Assembly: GCA_022844045.1 (NCBI GenBank)
Contig: JALHMM010000009.1
Span: 42,948-106,947 of the forward strand
DNA length: 64,000 bases
Reading direction: 5' to 3'
Origin: Reyranellaceae bacterium
Lineage (GTDB): Bacteria > Pseudomonadota > Alphaproteobacteria > Reyranellales > Reyranellaceae
Shown here: piece after piece, positions 18,148 through 26,951 of the stretch
Layout of the letters: each line of letters opens with the position of its first letter
How positions within the stretch are numbered: the stretch's first letter is position 1
Translations under genes and position numbers: made by a program
The notes under the pieces: generated by a model
Seen by the model: only the letters and a program-made list of their open reading frames with translations
The model's database searches: none
What the model was told of the DNA's origin: nothing

Positions 18148-20481
18148 CTACTCCGCCGCGACCTTCATCGCCCCGCCGTGCAGCGCCTCCCAGATCGCGC
18201 GCGGCGTCGCCGGCATGTCGATGTGCTTCAGGCCGGTGGCTGGCTTGAGCGCGTCGACGATCGCGTTGATCACCGCCGGCGGCGAGCCGATGGCGCCCGC
18301 CTCGCCGGCGCCCTTCAGGCCCAGCGGGTTGGTCGTGCAGCGCGAGTGGTGCGTGTCGAAATGCACGTGCGGCACGATGTCGGCGCGCGGCAGCGCATAG
18401 TCCATGAACGAGCCCGACAGCAGCTGGCCGCTCTCGCTGTCGTAGACCGTGCGCTCGGTCAGCGCCTGGCCGACGCCCTGGCCGACGCCGCCATGCACTT
18501 GGCCCTGCAGCAGCAGCGGGTTCATCACCCCGCCGAAATCGTCGACGATGGTGTAGTTGACGATGGCGGGCGTGCCGGTGTCGGGATCGATCTCGATCTC
18601 GCAGATATGGCAGCCATTGGGGAAGGTCGCCGCGTCGGGCACGCGGGTGAACTCGTCGTCCAGCGGCTTGCCGCCGTGCTTGGGATCCTTCGCGGCCCGC
18701 GCGACGTCGAATAGCGAGACCCTGCGGTCGGTGCCGACGATGCGGAAGTCGCCGTCTTTGTACTCGACGTCCTGGGCTGACGCCTCGAGCATCGAGGCCG
18801 CCACCGGCTTGCCCTTGGCGATGATCGATTCGGATACGCCATAGACCGCGGCGCCGGCGACCGGGATCGAGCGTGAGCCGCCGGTCATGCCCTCGGGCGT
18901 CACGTCGCTGTCGCCCTGCACGATGCGGATGCGCTCGGCGTCGATGCCCAGTCGGTCCGACATGATCTGCGTGAACGCCGTCTCGTGGCCCTGGCCGTTG
19001 GTCTGCACGCCGAGATAGAGCGTGATCGTGTCGTCGGCGTTGAACTTGGCGATCGCCGTTTCCTGCGGTGCGGCGCTGCATTTCTCGACATAGGTCGCCA
19101 TGCCGATGCCGCGCAGCTTGCCGCGCTTCTTCGCCTCGGCGCGGCGCGACTCGAAGCTGCTCCACGACGCCTTCTGCATCGCCTTGCGCATCACCGTCTC
19201 GAAGTCGCCGGAGTCGTAGACGTCGCCCAGCGCGGTGTTGAACGGGATCTGGTTGGGCCGGATCAGGTTGCGCGCGCGGATCTCGTCGGGCGAGACGCCG
19301 ACCTCGCGCGCGATGTGATCGACGAAACGCTCCAGCAGATAGGCAGCCTCGGGCCGGCCGGCGCCGCGATACGCGTCGGTCGGCACGGTGTTGGTCGCCA
19401 TGCCCTTGACGTTCACGTAGATCGCCGGCGTCTGGTACAGGCCGGCCAGCATGCTCGATCCCGCCATGGTCGGGATGAAGGCCGAGAAGTGTGAGAGATA
19501 GGCGCCCAGCGCGGCGTAGGTGGTCACACGCAGGCCGAGGAAGCGGTGCTCGCTGTCGAGCGCCATCTCGGCGAACGAGACGTGGTCGCGGCCCTGCACG
19601 TCGGACAGGAAGGCCTCCTGGCGATCCGGGATCCACTTCACCGTGCGCTTCAGCAGACGCGAGGCCCAGACCACCAGCGGATATTCGGGGTGCATGAAGA
19701 TTTTCATGCCAAAGCCGCCGCCGACGTCGCCGGTGCGCACCCGCAATTTGTCCTGGGGAATCTTCAGCACCATGTCGGCCAGCACCGGGCGGATGACGCT
19801 GACGCCCTGTGACGACACCCACAGGGTCGAGTGGTCCCGGGCCGCGTCGTGCTCGCAGATCGCGCCGCGCGGCTCCATCGAGTTGACGATCAGGCGCTGG
19901 TTGACGAGCTGCAGCTTCACCACGCGCTTGGCCGAGGCGAAGGCCTTGTCGGTGGCGGCGCGATCGCCCATCTCCCAGTCGAAGATCAGATTGTCCTTGA
20001 TGTGTGGCCAGACCAGCGGCGCGCCCTTCTGCGCCGCGCCATAGGTGTCGACGGAATGCGGCAGCGGCTCGTAGTCGATCTCGATCAGCTCGGCGCCATC
20101 CTTGGCCTGCTCGAGCGTCTCGGCGACGACGAAGGCCACCGGATCGCCGACATGGCGTACGACGCCGTTGGCCAGCATCGGCCGCGATGTGTCGGCGCGT
20201 TCGGTGCCGTCGCGATTGGTGATCGGCACCAGGCAGGGCAGGTCGCCGTAGCCCGCCGCCTTGACGTCGGCATAGGTGAAGACGCTCAGCACACCCGGCG
20301 CCTTCTTCGCCGCCGCGATGTCGATGCCGCGGATCCTGGCGTGCGCGTGCGGGCTGCGCAGCACATAGCCGCGCGCCACACCGATTCCGGCCTTGGTGTC
20401 GTCGGTGTAGCGCCCGCCGCCGGTCAGCAGGCGGGGATCCTCGACGCGACGCACAGCTTGACCGATTCCGAACTTGGCCAT
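18148..20481 (-). CDS. CoxL/XdhB-like molybdopterin-binding subunit
   Basis: The 777-residue protein is a large subunit of the xanthine dehydrogenase / aerobic CO dehydrogenase family. The N-terminus reads RVEDPRLLTGGGRYTDD. The active-site loop is AYRGAGR near residue 370, the form II (BMS) signature rather than AYxCSFR of true CO dehydrogenase. The catalytic Glu is in GAGEAGAIGSPPA near residue 728. The ATG at 20481 follows GAGGAG; the open upstream frame is repeat sequence. No FAD (CoxM) or iron-sulfur (CoxS) subunit is encoded next to it, so it must use distant partners or differ in role. Substrate is unknown: likely hydroxylation of an aldehyde or N-heterocycle. Confidence 0.93.
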   Translation of the reverse strand: MAKFGIGQAVRRVEDPRLLTGGGRYTDDTKAGIGVARGYVLRSPHAHARIRGIDIAAAKKAPGVLSVFTYADVKAAGYGDLPCLVPITNRDGTERADTSRPMLANGVVRHVGDPVAFVVAETLEQAKDGAELIEIDYEPLPHSVDTYGAAQKGAPLVWPHIKDNLIFDWEMGDRAATDKAFASAKRVVKLQLVNQRLIVNSMEPRGAICEHDAARDHSTLWVSSQGVSVIRPVLADMVLKIPQDKLRVRTGDVGGGFGMKIFMHPEYPLVVWASRLLKRTVKWIPDRQEAFLSDVQGRDHVSFAEMALDSEHRFLGLRVTTYAALGAYLSHFSAFIPTMAGSSMLAGLYQTPAIYVNVKGMATNTVPTDAYRGAGRPEAAYLLERFVDHIAREVGVSPDEIRARNLIRPNQIPFNTALGDVYDSGDFETVMRKAMQKASWSSFESRRAEAKKRGKLRGIGMATYVEKCSAAPQETAIAKFNADDTITLYLGVQTNGQGHETAFTQIMSDRLGIDAERIRIVQGDSDVTPEGMTGGSRSIPVAGAAVYGVSESIIAKGKPVAASMLEASAQDVEYKDGDFRIVGTDRRVSLFDVARAAKDPKHGGKPLDDEFTRVPDAATFPNGCHICEIEIDPDTGTPAIVNYTIVDDFGGVMNPLLLQGQVHGGVGQGVGQALTERTVYDSESGQLLSGSFMDYALPRADIVPHVHFDTHHSRCTTNPLGLKGAGEAGAIGSPPAVINAIVDALKPATGLKHIDMPATPRAIWEALHGGAMKVAAE

Positions 20482-20856
20482 GGTGAACTCCTCGATTTGG
20501 CGCGACGTTAGCAAACCGGCCGGGTCGGCGTGCAAGGTTTTCCTTCGCCCCGCGACGACGGGGAGAAGGGAAGCATGCGGCGGGCGACAACCCTTCCCCC
20601 GGAGGGGGAAGGTGCCCGAAGGGCGGAAGGGGGATGTTGAAGCCGGACTCCGAGTGTGTTGAGACATCCCCCATCCGTCGCTGCGCGCCACCTTCCCCCT
20701 CCGGGGGAAGGTAGAGACACTTTCGTCGGGAGTTAGGACAATTCTAGTGCCACGGGGAACAGAGGCGGATAGCGGATTGGGATAGTTCGGTTGCCATCGA
20801 AGCAGTGACGACGGGCCTCAGGGTACGTCGCCGCCGCGCAACGACTGGAGAGGACT
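20482..20856. other. Intergenic region between divergent genes
   Basis: This 375-base stretch has no gene that I can support. It holds a partial family-A arm (ccttcgccccgcgacgacgg with ggagaagg, 20542-20569), the family-B palindrome (20592-20711), and about 145 bases of unique sequence before the TTC38-like gene that presumably contain its promoter. Confidence 0.7.
20592..20711. repeat. Palindromic intergenic element, family B
   Basis: Outer hairpins ccttcccccggagggggaag and ccttccccctccgggggaag bracket inner arms ggtgcccgaagggcggaagg / ccatccgtcgctgcgcgcca and gggggatgt / acatccccc. The plan is like family A but the sequence differs. It lies upstream of both divergent neighbours, so a terminator role is less likely than for the family-A copies. 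Confidence 0.8.
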
Positions 20857-22185
20857 ATGTTGATCAAGGACACCCACGGAAATGTGTTGACCGGCGCCTC
20901 GGGCGCCGCGCGCGAGCACTACGAAGCGGCGCTCGACCTCATGCGGGTCTATCGCAACGACCCGATGGCGAAGACGGAGGCCGCCCTCGCCGACAGCCCC
21001 GGCTTCGCCATGGCGCATGCGCTCAAGGCCTGGATGTTCCTGCTCGGCACCGAGCCGGGCGGCTTCGAGCCGGCGCGGGCCGCCCACGCGGCGGCCAAGG
21101 CGACGGCGGGCACGGCGCGGGAGCAGGGCCATGTCGCGGCGATCGGCCAGGTGATCGAGAATCGCTGGTGGGACGCGTCGCGCACCATGGCGCAGGTCGC
21201 GGTCGACAATCCGCGCGACGCGCTGGCGCTGCAGGTCGGTCATGCGATCGACTTCTTCACCGGCAATGCGCGCATGCTGCGCGACCGCGTCGCGCGTGCT
21301 CTGCCGGAGTGGAGCCCCGCCATGCCGGGCTACCACGCGCTGCTCGGCATGCACGCCTTCGGCCTGGAGGAGTGCGGCGACTACGCGCGGGCCGAGCGCC
21401 AGGGCAAGCGCGCCGTCGAGCTCGACGCGCGCGACTCCTGGGCGCAGCACGCGGTGGCGCATGTCATGGAGATGCAGGGCCGCCAGGCGGACGGCATCGC
21501 CTGGATGCGCGCGGCACCCGACAACTGGACGCGCGACAGCTACTTCGCCGTGCACAACTGGTGGCACCTCGCGCTGTACCACCTCGATCTCGGCGAGATC
21601 GATGAGGTGCTGAAGCTGTACGACGGGCCAATCAACGGCGGCAAGTCGTCGGTGGCGCTCGAGCTGATCGACCACTCGGCGATGCTGTGGCGGCTGATGC
21701 TGCGCGGTGTCGATGTCGGTGACCGTTGGCAGGCGGTGGCCGATCGCTGGGCGCCGTTCGCCTCGGCCGGCAACTACGCCTTCAACGACGCGCACGCCAT
21801 GATGGCCTTCATCGCCGCCGGGCGCAGGGCGCAGATGGTCGAGGTGCTGGAGGCGCAGGAGCAGGCGATGGCGCGCGACGACGACAACGCGATGTTCACG
21901 CGCGATGTCGGCCGCCCGATGTCGCTGGCGCTCAAGGCCTTCGGCGACGGCGACTACAAGCGTGTCGTCTGCCTGCTGCGGCCGGTGATCGGCGTCGCCA
22001 GCCGCTTCGGCGGCAGCCACGCCCAGCGCGACCTGCTCGATCTGACGATGATCGAAGCGGCGCAGCGCGGCGGCGACACCGCGCTGGCCCGCGCGCTCAC
22101 GGCGGAACGGCGCGAGGTCAAGCCGACCAGCCCGCACAACCGCTCGCTGTTCGACCGGGCGCGCGCGGTGGCGCAGGCGGCGTAG
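20857..22185 (+). CDS. Tetratricopeptide-repeat protein, TTC38-like
   Basis: The 442-residue protein is built of helical hairpins. It resembles the TTC38 family, seen in the signature run YHALLGMHAFGLEECGDYA, then DSWAQHAVAHVMEMQGR and YFAVHNWWHLALYHLD. The conserved His/Trp residues (HAVAHV, HNWWHLALYHLD) are unusual for a pure scaffold and suggest a ligand or metal site, but no activity is established for the family. No signal peptide is visible. It is a single gene divergent from the CoxL-like subunit. Confidence 0.8.
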   Translation: MLIKDTHGNVLTGASGAAREHYEAALDLMRVYRNDPMAKTEAALADSPGFAMAHALKAWMFLLGTEPGGFEPARAAHAAAKATAGTAREQGHVAAIGQVIENRWWDASRTMAQVAVDNPRDALALQVGHAIDFFTGNARMLRDRVARALPEWSPAMPGYHALLGMHAFGLEECGDYARAERQGKRAVELDARDSWAQHAVAHVMEMQGRQADGIAWMRAAPDNWTRDSYFAVHNWWHLALYHLDLGEIDEVLKLYDGPINGGKSSVALELIDHSAMLWRLMLRGVDVGDRWQAVADRWAPFASAGNYAFNDAHAMMAFIAAGRRAQMVEVLEAQEQAMARDDDNAMFTRDVGRPMSLALKAFGDGDYKRVVCLLRPVIGVASRFGGSHAQRDLLDLTMIEAAQRGGDTALARALTAERREVKPTSPHNRSLFDRARAVAQAA

Positions 22186-22195
22186 GACGCAAAGC

Positions 22196-22348
22196 CCTTC
22201 TCCCCGCGAGGGCGGGGAGAAGGTGCCGAGCGCAGCGAGGCGGATGAGGGGCTTCCTCGCGTAACGACCGATGTCGTCGTCGTTGAGATTCCGCGACGCT
22301 CCTCATCCGCCCTTCGGGCACCTTCTCCCCGCCTTCGCGGGGAGAAGG
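22196..22348. repeat. Palindromic intergenic element, family A copy 3
   Basis: This is the third copy of the two-arm element (ccttctccccgcgagggcgg with ggagaagg, then aggtgccgagcgcagcgagg; the inverted arm ends in ccttctccccgccttcgcgg and ggagaagg). It begins 11 bases after the stop of the TTC38-like gene, here between tandem rather than convergent genes. Confidence 0.85.
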
Positions 22349-22398
22349 AATAAAGAAGCCACTGGACGAGCCCCGTCATCGCCGCCACACCGGCGGCG

Positions 22399-23304
22399 AT
22401 GACGACCGCCCATCTCGCCGCCGAAGGCTTCGAGGCGCAGCTTCGCGAGGAGCTGCGCCGTCTTGGCGTCGGAGTCCGTGCCGAGCACAGCCGGCTGTTC
22501 GTGTGCGACGACGCGCCGTCGCCGTCGGCCTGGGCCGCGAACACCTGGTTCGACGTCGAGGAAATCGGTATCGCCTCGATCGGCGACGCGGCCGCGAAGC
22601 TGCGCGCGATGCAGCGCAACTGGGCGATGTACGCGCCGGTCCACGCGCGCCGCGCGACGCTGATCCAGGAGCGGCTGCCGCATGTCTCCGCGAAACCACT
22701 GGTGTTCCCGGCCGAAGCGCCGACCGCGCCGTTGGGATCGTGGACCTTGCTCGCGTCGGATCGCCTGCTGTGCGCGGCGCGCTGCGCCTCGCCGTTTCCC
22801 AACGGCGAGGTCGCCTTCGTCGAGGATCGCGACGGACCGCCAAGCCGCGCCTATCTTAAGCTATGGGAAGCGTTGACGCGGCTGGGCGCGCGACCGGGAG
22901 CGGGCACGCGCTGCCTCGATCTCGGCGCCACGCCCGGCGGCTGGACCTGGGTGCTGGCATCGCTGGGCGCCGAGGTGCTAGCGATCGACAAGGCGCCGCT
23001 CGATCCCAAGGTCGCCGCCATGCCCGGCGTGCGCTGGCGCGGCGAGAGCGCCTTCGCGCTCGACCCAGCGAGCGTCGGCCCAATCGACTGGCTGTTCAGC
23101 GACATCATCTGCTATCCGGCACGGCTGCTAGCGCTGGTACGGCGCTGGATGGCGGAGGGCCGCGTGCGCAACTTCGTCTGCACCATCAAGTTCCAGGGCG
23201 ACACCGACCACGACACGGTGGCTCACTTCGCCGCGATTCCCGGCGGTCGGCTGTTGCATCTGCACCACAACAAGCACGAGCTGACCTGGGCGCTGCTGCG
23301 GTAG
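22399..23304 (+). CDS. RlmM/FtsJ-type rRNA 2'-O-methyltransferase-like protein
   Basis: This 301-residue protein has an N-terminal THUMP-like part and a C-terminal FtsJ-type Rossmann domain. Motif I is CLDLGATPGGW (residues 172-182). The K-D-K-E tetrad of 2'-O-methyltransferases is complete: Lys154 (AYLKLWEA), Asp235 (LFSDI), Lys264 (CTIKFQGD) and Glu294 (NKHELTW). This fits RlmM, which methylates C2498 of 23S rRNA, though E. coli RlmM is about 366 residues and this is shorter at the N-terminus. The product is probably cytosolic and ribosome-directed. Confidence 0.8.
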   Translation: MTTAHLAAEGFEAQLREELRRLGVGVRAEHSRLFVCDDAPSPSAWAANTWFDVEEIGIASIGDAAAKLRAMQRNWAMYAPVHARRATLIQERLPHVSAKPLVFPAEAPTAPLGSWTLLASDRLLCAARCASPFPNGEVAFVEDRDGPPSRAYLKLWEALTRLGARPGAGTRCLDLGATPGGWTWVLASLGAEVLAIDKAPLDPKVAAMPGVRWRGESAFALDPASVGPIDWLFSDIICYPARLLALVRRWMAEGRVRNFVCTIKFQGDTDHDTVAHFAAIPGGRLLHLHHNKHELTWALLR

Positions 23305-23401
23305 TGCCGGATCTCCGTCATTCCGAGCATGGCGAGGAATCCAGGCTGCTCGCTGCGTCTTCGCCAACCGCCTCGACAGAGACGCCTATCTCACCCGCAG
23401 C

Positions 23402-23680
23402 ATAACGCAATATCGCAAGCCTGACACCGCCAGAGGCGGTGTCAGGCTTGCGTTCTTGCGTTTTTTCTGTCGGCGTAGCGGAGGTGCCGGCTCGGGGTGG
23501 CAACGATAATGGTGTCAGGCTTGCGATATTGCGTTATTCATCGCATCCCGCCGAGTACGTCGCCCACCGTCGCTTCCGACCCTGTTCTGTCTCATCTATC
23601 AAATAACGCAATAATGCAAGCCAGACACCAAAGCCGGTTCAGGAGCCGGTCCAGGGTCCGGTGTCAGGCTTGCGTTCTTG
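23402..23680. repeat. Cluster of five GCAAGCCTGACACC repeats
   Basis: A 14-base core occurs five times in alternating orientation: 23415-23428 (+), 23438-23451 (-), 23511-23524 (-), 23616-23629 (+, one mismatch) and 23660-23673 (-). Flanking bases are shared too: ataacgcaatatc precedes the first copy and its complement follows the third, so 23403-23428 and 23511-23537 are near-perfect inverted repeats. Nothing here codes for protein. The pattern resembles a BIME-like cluster of REP units. Confidence 0.85.
23404..23466 (+). terminator. Long hairpin with T run
   Basis: A perfect 17-pair stem (gcaagcctgacaccgcc / ggcggtgtcaggcttgc) closes on loop aga. A further 7-pair stem aacgcaa/ttgcgtt lies outside a 4x4 internal loop, and the sequence continues into a T run. 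It lies 100 bases after the RlmM-like gene and could terminate it, as well as being part of the repeat cluster. Confidence 0.6.
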
Positions 23681-23828
23681 TGGTTCGCCGTTAGCTTCAA
23701 AGAGGTGTCGGCTCAGGGCGTCCACGAGACCTGTCACGCCGAGCGGCGCGCGGAATCCTTCCGGTGACATCAAGAGTCCTCGCCGCTCGCTGCATGACAG
23801 CGGAGCGGTCTGCTGTAGACTGGCGGCA

Positions 23829-25040
23829 ATGAACGCGACATCTGATCCGCAGCGTCTCGACGGCGTCTCGCGCCGCGCCGTGGCTGGGCTGGCGGTGACG
23901 CAGATCATCGGCTGGGGCACGACCTTCCATTTGCCGGCGGTGCTCGGCTCGGTGATGGCGCCGTCGATCGGGATCTCGATGGAGGTGCTGTTCGGCGGCA
24001 TCTCGGTGCAGCTGCTGGCGAGCGCGCTGGTGGCGCCGCGTATCGGCCGGCGCATCGACCGTATCGGTGGCCGCGCCATCATGGTCGCCGGCTCGGCGCT
24101 GCTGGCCCTGGCCCTGGCGCTGATTTCGCAGGCGCACGGGCCGGTCCTGTACTTCATCGGCTGGGCGCTGATCGGGCTGGCCACGCCGATGACGCTCGGC
24201 GCCGGCACGCTGGCCTCGCTGGCGCAGGTCGCCGGGCCCAGCGCGCGGCGCGCGGTGTCGATCCTGCTGTTCTTCACCGGCCTGCCGTCCTTCTTCTTCT
24301 GGCCGCTGGCGAGCTGGCTCGAGCCGATGGTCGGCTGGCGGCAGACGGCGCTCCTGTTCGCGGCGCTGCATCTGGTGATCTGCGTGCCGGTCCACCTCGC
24401 CGTGCTGGGCCGGCGCGTGCCGGTGCGCCTGTCGGCGTCGGGCGCGTCGCTGGAGGATGACGGCCTGCCGGCGGCGGCGCGGCGCGGCGCCTTCTGGCTG
24501 CTGGCCGCTATGCTGGCTTTCGCCGGCATGATCTCCTGGGGCGTGGCGCTCAATATCATCGAGCTGTTGAAGGCGGGTGGATTGTCGGCGACGACGGCGG
24601 TGTTCATCGCCACGCTCGCCGCGCCCATCCAGGCCGCGGCGCGCGTCGTCGAGTTCATGCTCGGCGGCCGCTATCCGGCGACGATCACCGGGCTGGCGTC
24701 GGCGGCGGTGATGCCGCTGGCTTTCATCGGCCTGCTGATCGGCGGCGGCGCGGTGTGGGCGGCGGTGATGTTCGCGCTGTGCTACGGCATCAGCAACGGG
24801 TTGATGACCTTGGCGCGCGCGACCATTCCGCTGGCGCTGTTCGGTCGCGCTGAGTACGGGACGTGGACCGGGCGGCTGACGACGCCGCAGAACCTCGTCT
24901 TCGCCGCCTCGCCGGTGCTGTTCGCCGCGCTGCTGCAGCGGCAGGGGCCTGATGTGATGAACTGGGTCGGGCTGGCGATGGCGTTAGGCTGTCTGGTCGC
25001 CATGGTCCTTCTGGTGCGTTACGCGCGGCGCTATCGCTGA
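23829..25040 (+). CDS. MFS transporter
   Basis: The protein has 403 residues and about 12 membrane segments, fitting a major facilitator. The loop between helices 2 and 3 reads APRIGRRIDRIGGR, a form of the MFS motif A (GxxxDRxGRR). The start at 23829 gives a short cytosolic N-terminus before the first helix; the open frame upstream lies in repeat sequence. No substrate can be assigned. A second, different MFS gene follows 61 bases downstream. Confidence 0.85.
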   Translation: MNATSDPQRLDGVSRRAVAGLAVTQIIGWGTTFHLPAVLGSVMAPSIGISMEVLFGGISVQLLASALVAPRIGRRIDRIGGRAIMVAGSALLALALALISQAHGPVLYFIGWALIGLATPMTLGAGTLASLAQVAGPSARRAVSILLFFTGLPSFFFWPLASWLEPMVGWRQTALLFAALHLVICVPVHLAVLGRRVPVRLSASGASLEDDGLPAAARRGAFWLLAAMLAFAGMISWGVALNIIELLKAGGLSATTAVFIATLAAPIQAAARVVEFMLGGRYPATITGLASAAVMPLAFIGLLIGGGAVWAAVMFALCYGISNGLMTLARATIPLALFGRAEYGTWTGRLTTPQNLVFAASPVLFAALLQRQGPDVMNWVGLAMALGCLVAMVLLVRYARRYR

Positions 25041-25101
25041 AGACAGTTCGCCGCCGGATGGCGGATGGCTGTGGTCGGGCGGGCGGCTCTATGTCGTGCG
25101 C

Positions 25102-26331
25102 ATGAGCGACACGACCCTCTCTCCCACCACCGCCTTCACACCGCTGTGGACCTCGGCAGCGCTGGCGCATGGCGCCGACCAGATCGCCTTCGCCGCGATC
25201 CCGCTGGCCGCCGTCCTGCTGCTCGGCGCCGATGCCGCCGACATGGGCGGGCTGAACATGTTGCAGACCTTGCCGTGGCTGCTGCTGGCGCTGCCCGTGG
25301 GCGTACTGGTCGATCGGCTCGATCGCGCGCGGCTGATGGCGGCGTCCGAGGCGACGCGCGCGGTGCTGTTGATGATAGGAGCCGGCCTCGCCTGGGCGGG
25401 CGCGCTGAGCCTGCCGCTGCTCGGCACGCTGGGCTTCGCGCTGGCCGCCACGACCTGCGTCTTCAGCGTCGCCGCCCAGGCGCATGTGCCCTCGCTCGTG
25501 CCGCGCGAGGCGATGGCGTCGGCCAACGCCCGCATGGAACTCGCCCGGGCCGGCGCCACGGCCGCCGGCCCGGCGCTGGCCGGCGTGCTGCTGTCGCTCG
25601 TCACGCCCGTCGCCGCCCTGCTGATCTCCGGCGCCCTCTCAGCCCTGGCCGCGACCTTGGTCAATCGCGCTCGCGTCGCAGTCGCATCCACCGGCAAGCG
25701 CCTGCCCGGCTGCCGCGAACTCGGGACTTGTCTGAAATATGTCATACAACACCCCCACCTCCGCCCGATCGCGCTGACCGCCATGGGCTGGGCGATGAGC
25801 TGGTCGATCCTGGTGACGGTGCTGGTGCTCTACGCCAGCCGCTCGCTCGGCCTGTCGGCGGCGGCGATCGGAATCATGCTGGCGGCGAACGGCGCCGGCA
25901 TGATCGTCGCGGCGCTGACCGCGGGCGCTGTCGGGCGCCGCATGCCGGCCGGGCTTTTCATCGTCAGTGGGCCGGCGATCTCGGTGCTAGGCGTATTGAT
26001 CGTCACGCCGCTGTTCGGCGGCGGTGCGGCGCAGGCGGCGATCGCGATGTTCCTGCTCGGGCTGGGGCCGATGTACTGGACGGTGGGGCAGACGACCTTG
26101 CGACAGACGGTGACGCCGCCGGCCATGCTGGGTCAGGTCATCGCCATCCAGTTCCTGATCCAGTACGGCTCGCGCTTCTTCGGCGCGCTGCTCGGCGGCG
26201 TCATCGGCGAGGCGTGGGGCGTCGAGGCGGCGATCTGGACGGCCACCATAGGCTTCGGCGCGCAGCTCCTCACCATCCTGTGGTCGGCGGTGCCGGGGCT
26301 GCGCGCCTACGAGGACGCTCGGCAAGGCTAG
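25102..26331 (+). CDS. MFS transporter, enterobactin-exporter-like (MFS_3)
   Basis: This 409-residue protein has about 12 membrane segments and the layout of MFS_3 proteins such as EntS. Motif A appears as PVGVLVDRLDRARLM and the central conserved stretch is PSLVPREAMASANARMELAR. ATG at 25102 was preferred over GTG at 25096. It could export a siderophore or drug, but no biosynthetic genes are near. Its last four bases overlap the end of the convergent lipoprotein gene. Confidence 0.85.
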   Translation: MSDTTLSPTTAFTPLWTSAALAHGADQIAFAAIPLAAVLLLGADAADMGGLNMLQTLPWLLLALPVGVLVDRLDRARLMAASEATRAVLLMIGAGLAWAGALSLPLLGTLGFALAATTCVFSVAAQAHVPSLVPREAMASANARMELARAGATAAGPALAGVLLSLVTPVAALLISGALSALAATLVNRARVAVASTGKRLPGCRELGTCLKYVIQHPHLRPIALTAMGWAMSWSILVTVLVLYASRSLGLSAAAIGIMLAANGAGMIVAALTAGAVGRRMPAGLFIVSGPAISVLGVLIVTPLFGGGAAQAAIAMFLLGLGPMYWTVGQTTLRQTVTPPAMLGQVIAIQFLIQYGSRFFGALLGGVIGEAWGVEAAIWTATIGFGAQLLTILWSAVPGLRAYEDARQG

Positions 26332-26540
26332 CGGTAGCGGTGCCAGTTGCCCCAGCGGTCGTAGTAGCCGCCCTGCTGGCGCTCGCGGCGCTCGACGCGG
26401 TCGTCGCGGCCATCGCGGTCGCGGTCGACCCAGCCCGGCGGGTTGTAGGACGAGCCGCCGCCGTAATACGGATCGTTGGCGACGGTGCAGGCGCCGAGCA
26501 CCGTCGCGGCGCCGGCGGCGATCACAAGAGCACGGATCAT
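26328..26540 (-). CDS. Small lipoprotein rich in Tyr, Arg and Asp
   Basis: This 70-residue product has a lipoprotein signal peptide (MIRALVIAAGAATVLGAC, lipobox LGAC with Cys18). The mature part is about 53 residues: a Gly/Tyr stretch, a charged run (DRDRDGRDDRVERRERQQ) and the aromatic end YYDRWGNWHRYR. Function is unknown. The DRDRDGRDD run resembles an acidic calcium-binding loop but is too short to claim. It converges with the MFS gene and their stop regions overlap by four bases. Confidence 0.7.
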   Translation of the reverse strand: MIRALVIAAGAATVLGACTVANDPYYGGGSSYNPPGWVDRDRDGRDDRVERRERQQGGYYDRWGNWHRYR

Positions 26541-26643
26541 GGCATCCTCCTTCGACGCTTCGAAGGTGGTCGCGGATCGCGTCCTTCGCGGGACTAAATC
26601 AGGGTCGATCGACGGCGATGTGTAACGGCGCGTCTCAGCCGCC

Positions 26644-26790
26644 CTACGGCAGGATGCGCGAGGAGAACGGCGGGCCGCTGCCGCCGTGCCGGTAGGTCGA
26701 TCCGGTGTCGGTGCCGGCGGTCTGCGAGCAAGCGCTGAGCATGACGGCCGAAGCGATTGAGATGAGCAGTATGCGAAACATGACGTTCAT
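26644..26790 (-). CDS. Tiny lipoprotein
   Basis: The product is 45-48 residues with a lipoprotein signal (MFRILLISIASAVMLSAC) and a short Thr/Gly/Ser-rich mature peptide. Two starts are possible, ATG at 26790 or ATG at 26781; AAGGG lies about nine bases before the latter. It is 103 bases upstream of the other small lipoprotein gene and reads the same way, so the two may be expressed together. It is reminiscent of entericidin-like small lipoproteins but without clear similarity. Confidence 0.55.
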   Translation of the reverse strand: MNVMFRILLISIASAVMLSACSQTAGTDTGSTYRHGGSGPPFSSRILP

Positions 26791-26951
26791 CCCTTGGTTT
26801 CTCGTGAGCCGCACTCTTGCCGCGCCTAGCGTCGCTCGCCAGTCACTCTGCGTCACGATGGTGGGAGCGCCTGCGGCGGGTTGCCGCGACTGGCGAGGGC
26901 CACTAGTGTCGCCGGCCTGATTGGGCGTCGTGTTGAAAAAGGGGTTCCGGG

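Larger units (their letters stand above)
23305..23828. other. Repeat-rich intergenic region
   Basis: No coding sequence is supported in these 524 bases. The region starts with a degenerate REP-like arm (cgtcattccgagcatggcga, 23318-23337). It then holds the cluster of inverted GCAAGCCTGACACC repeats (23402-23680) and ends with roughly 150 bases before the MFS gene. Confidence 0.7.

Noticed and set aside
20482..20691. N-terminal extension of the CoxL-like subunit
   Set aside because: The extension would translate palindromic repeats, while the ATG at 20481 has a ribosome binding site and the family N-terminus.
23402..23680. CRISPR array
   Set aside because: Repeats alternate in orientation and spacing is irregular; there are no cas genes.
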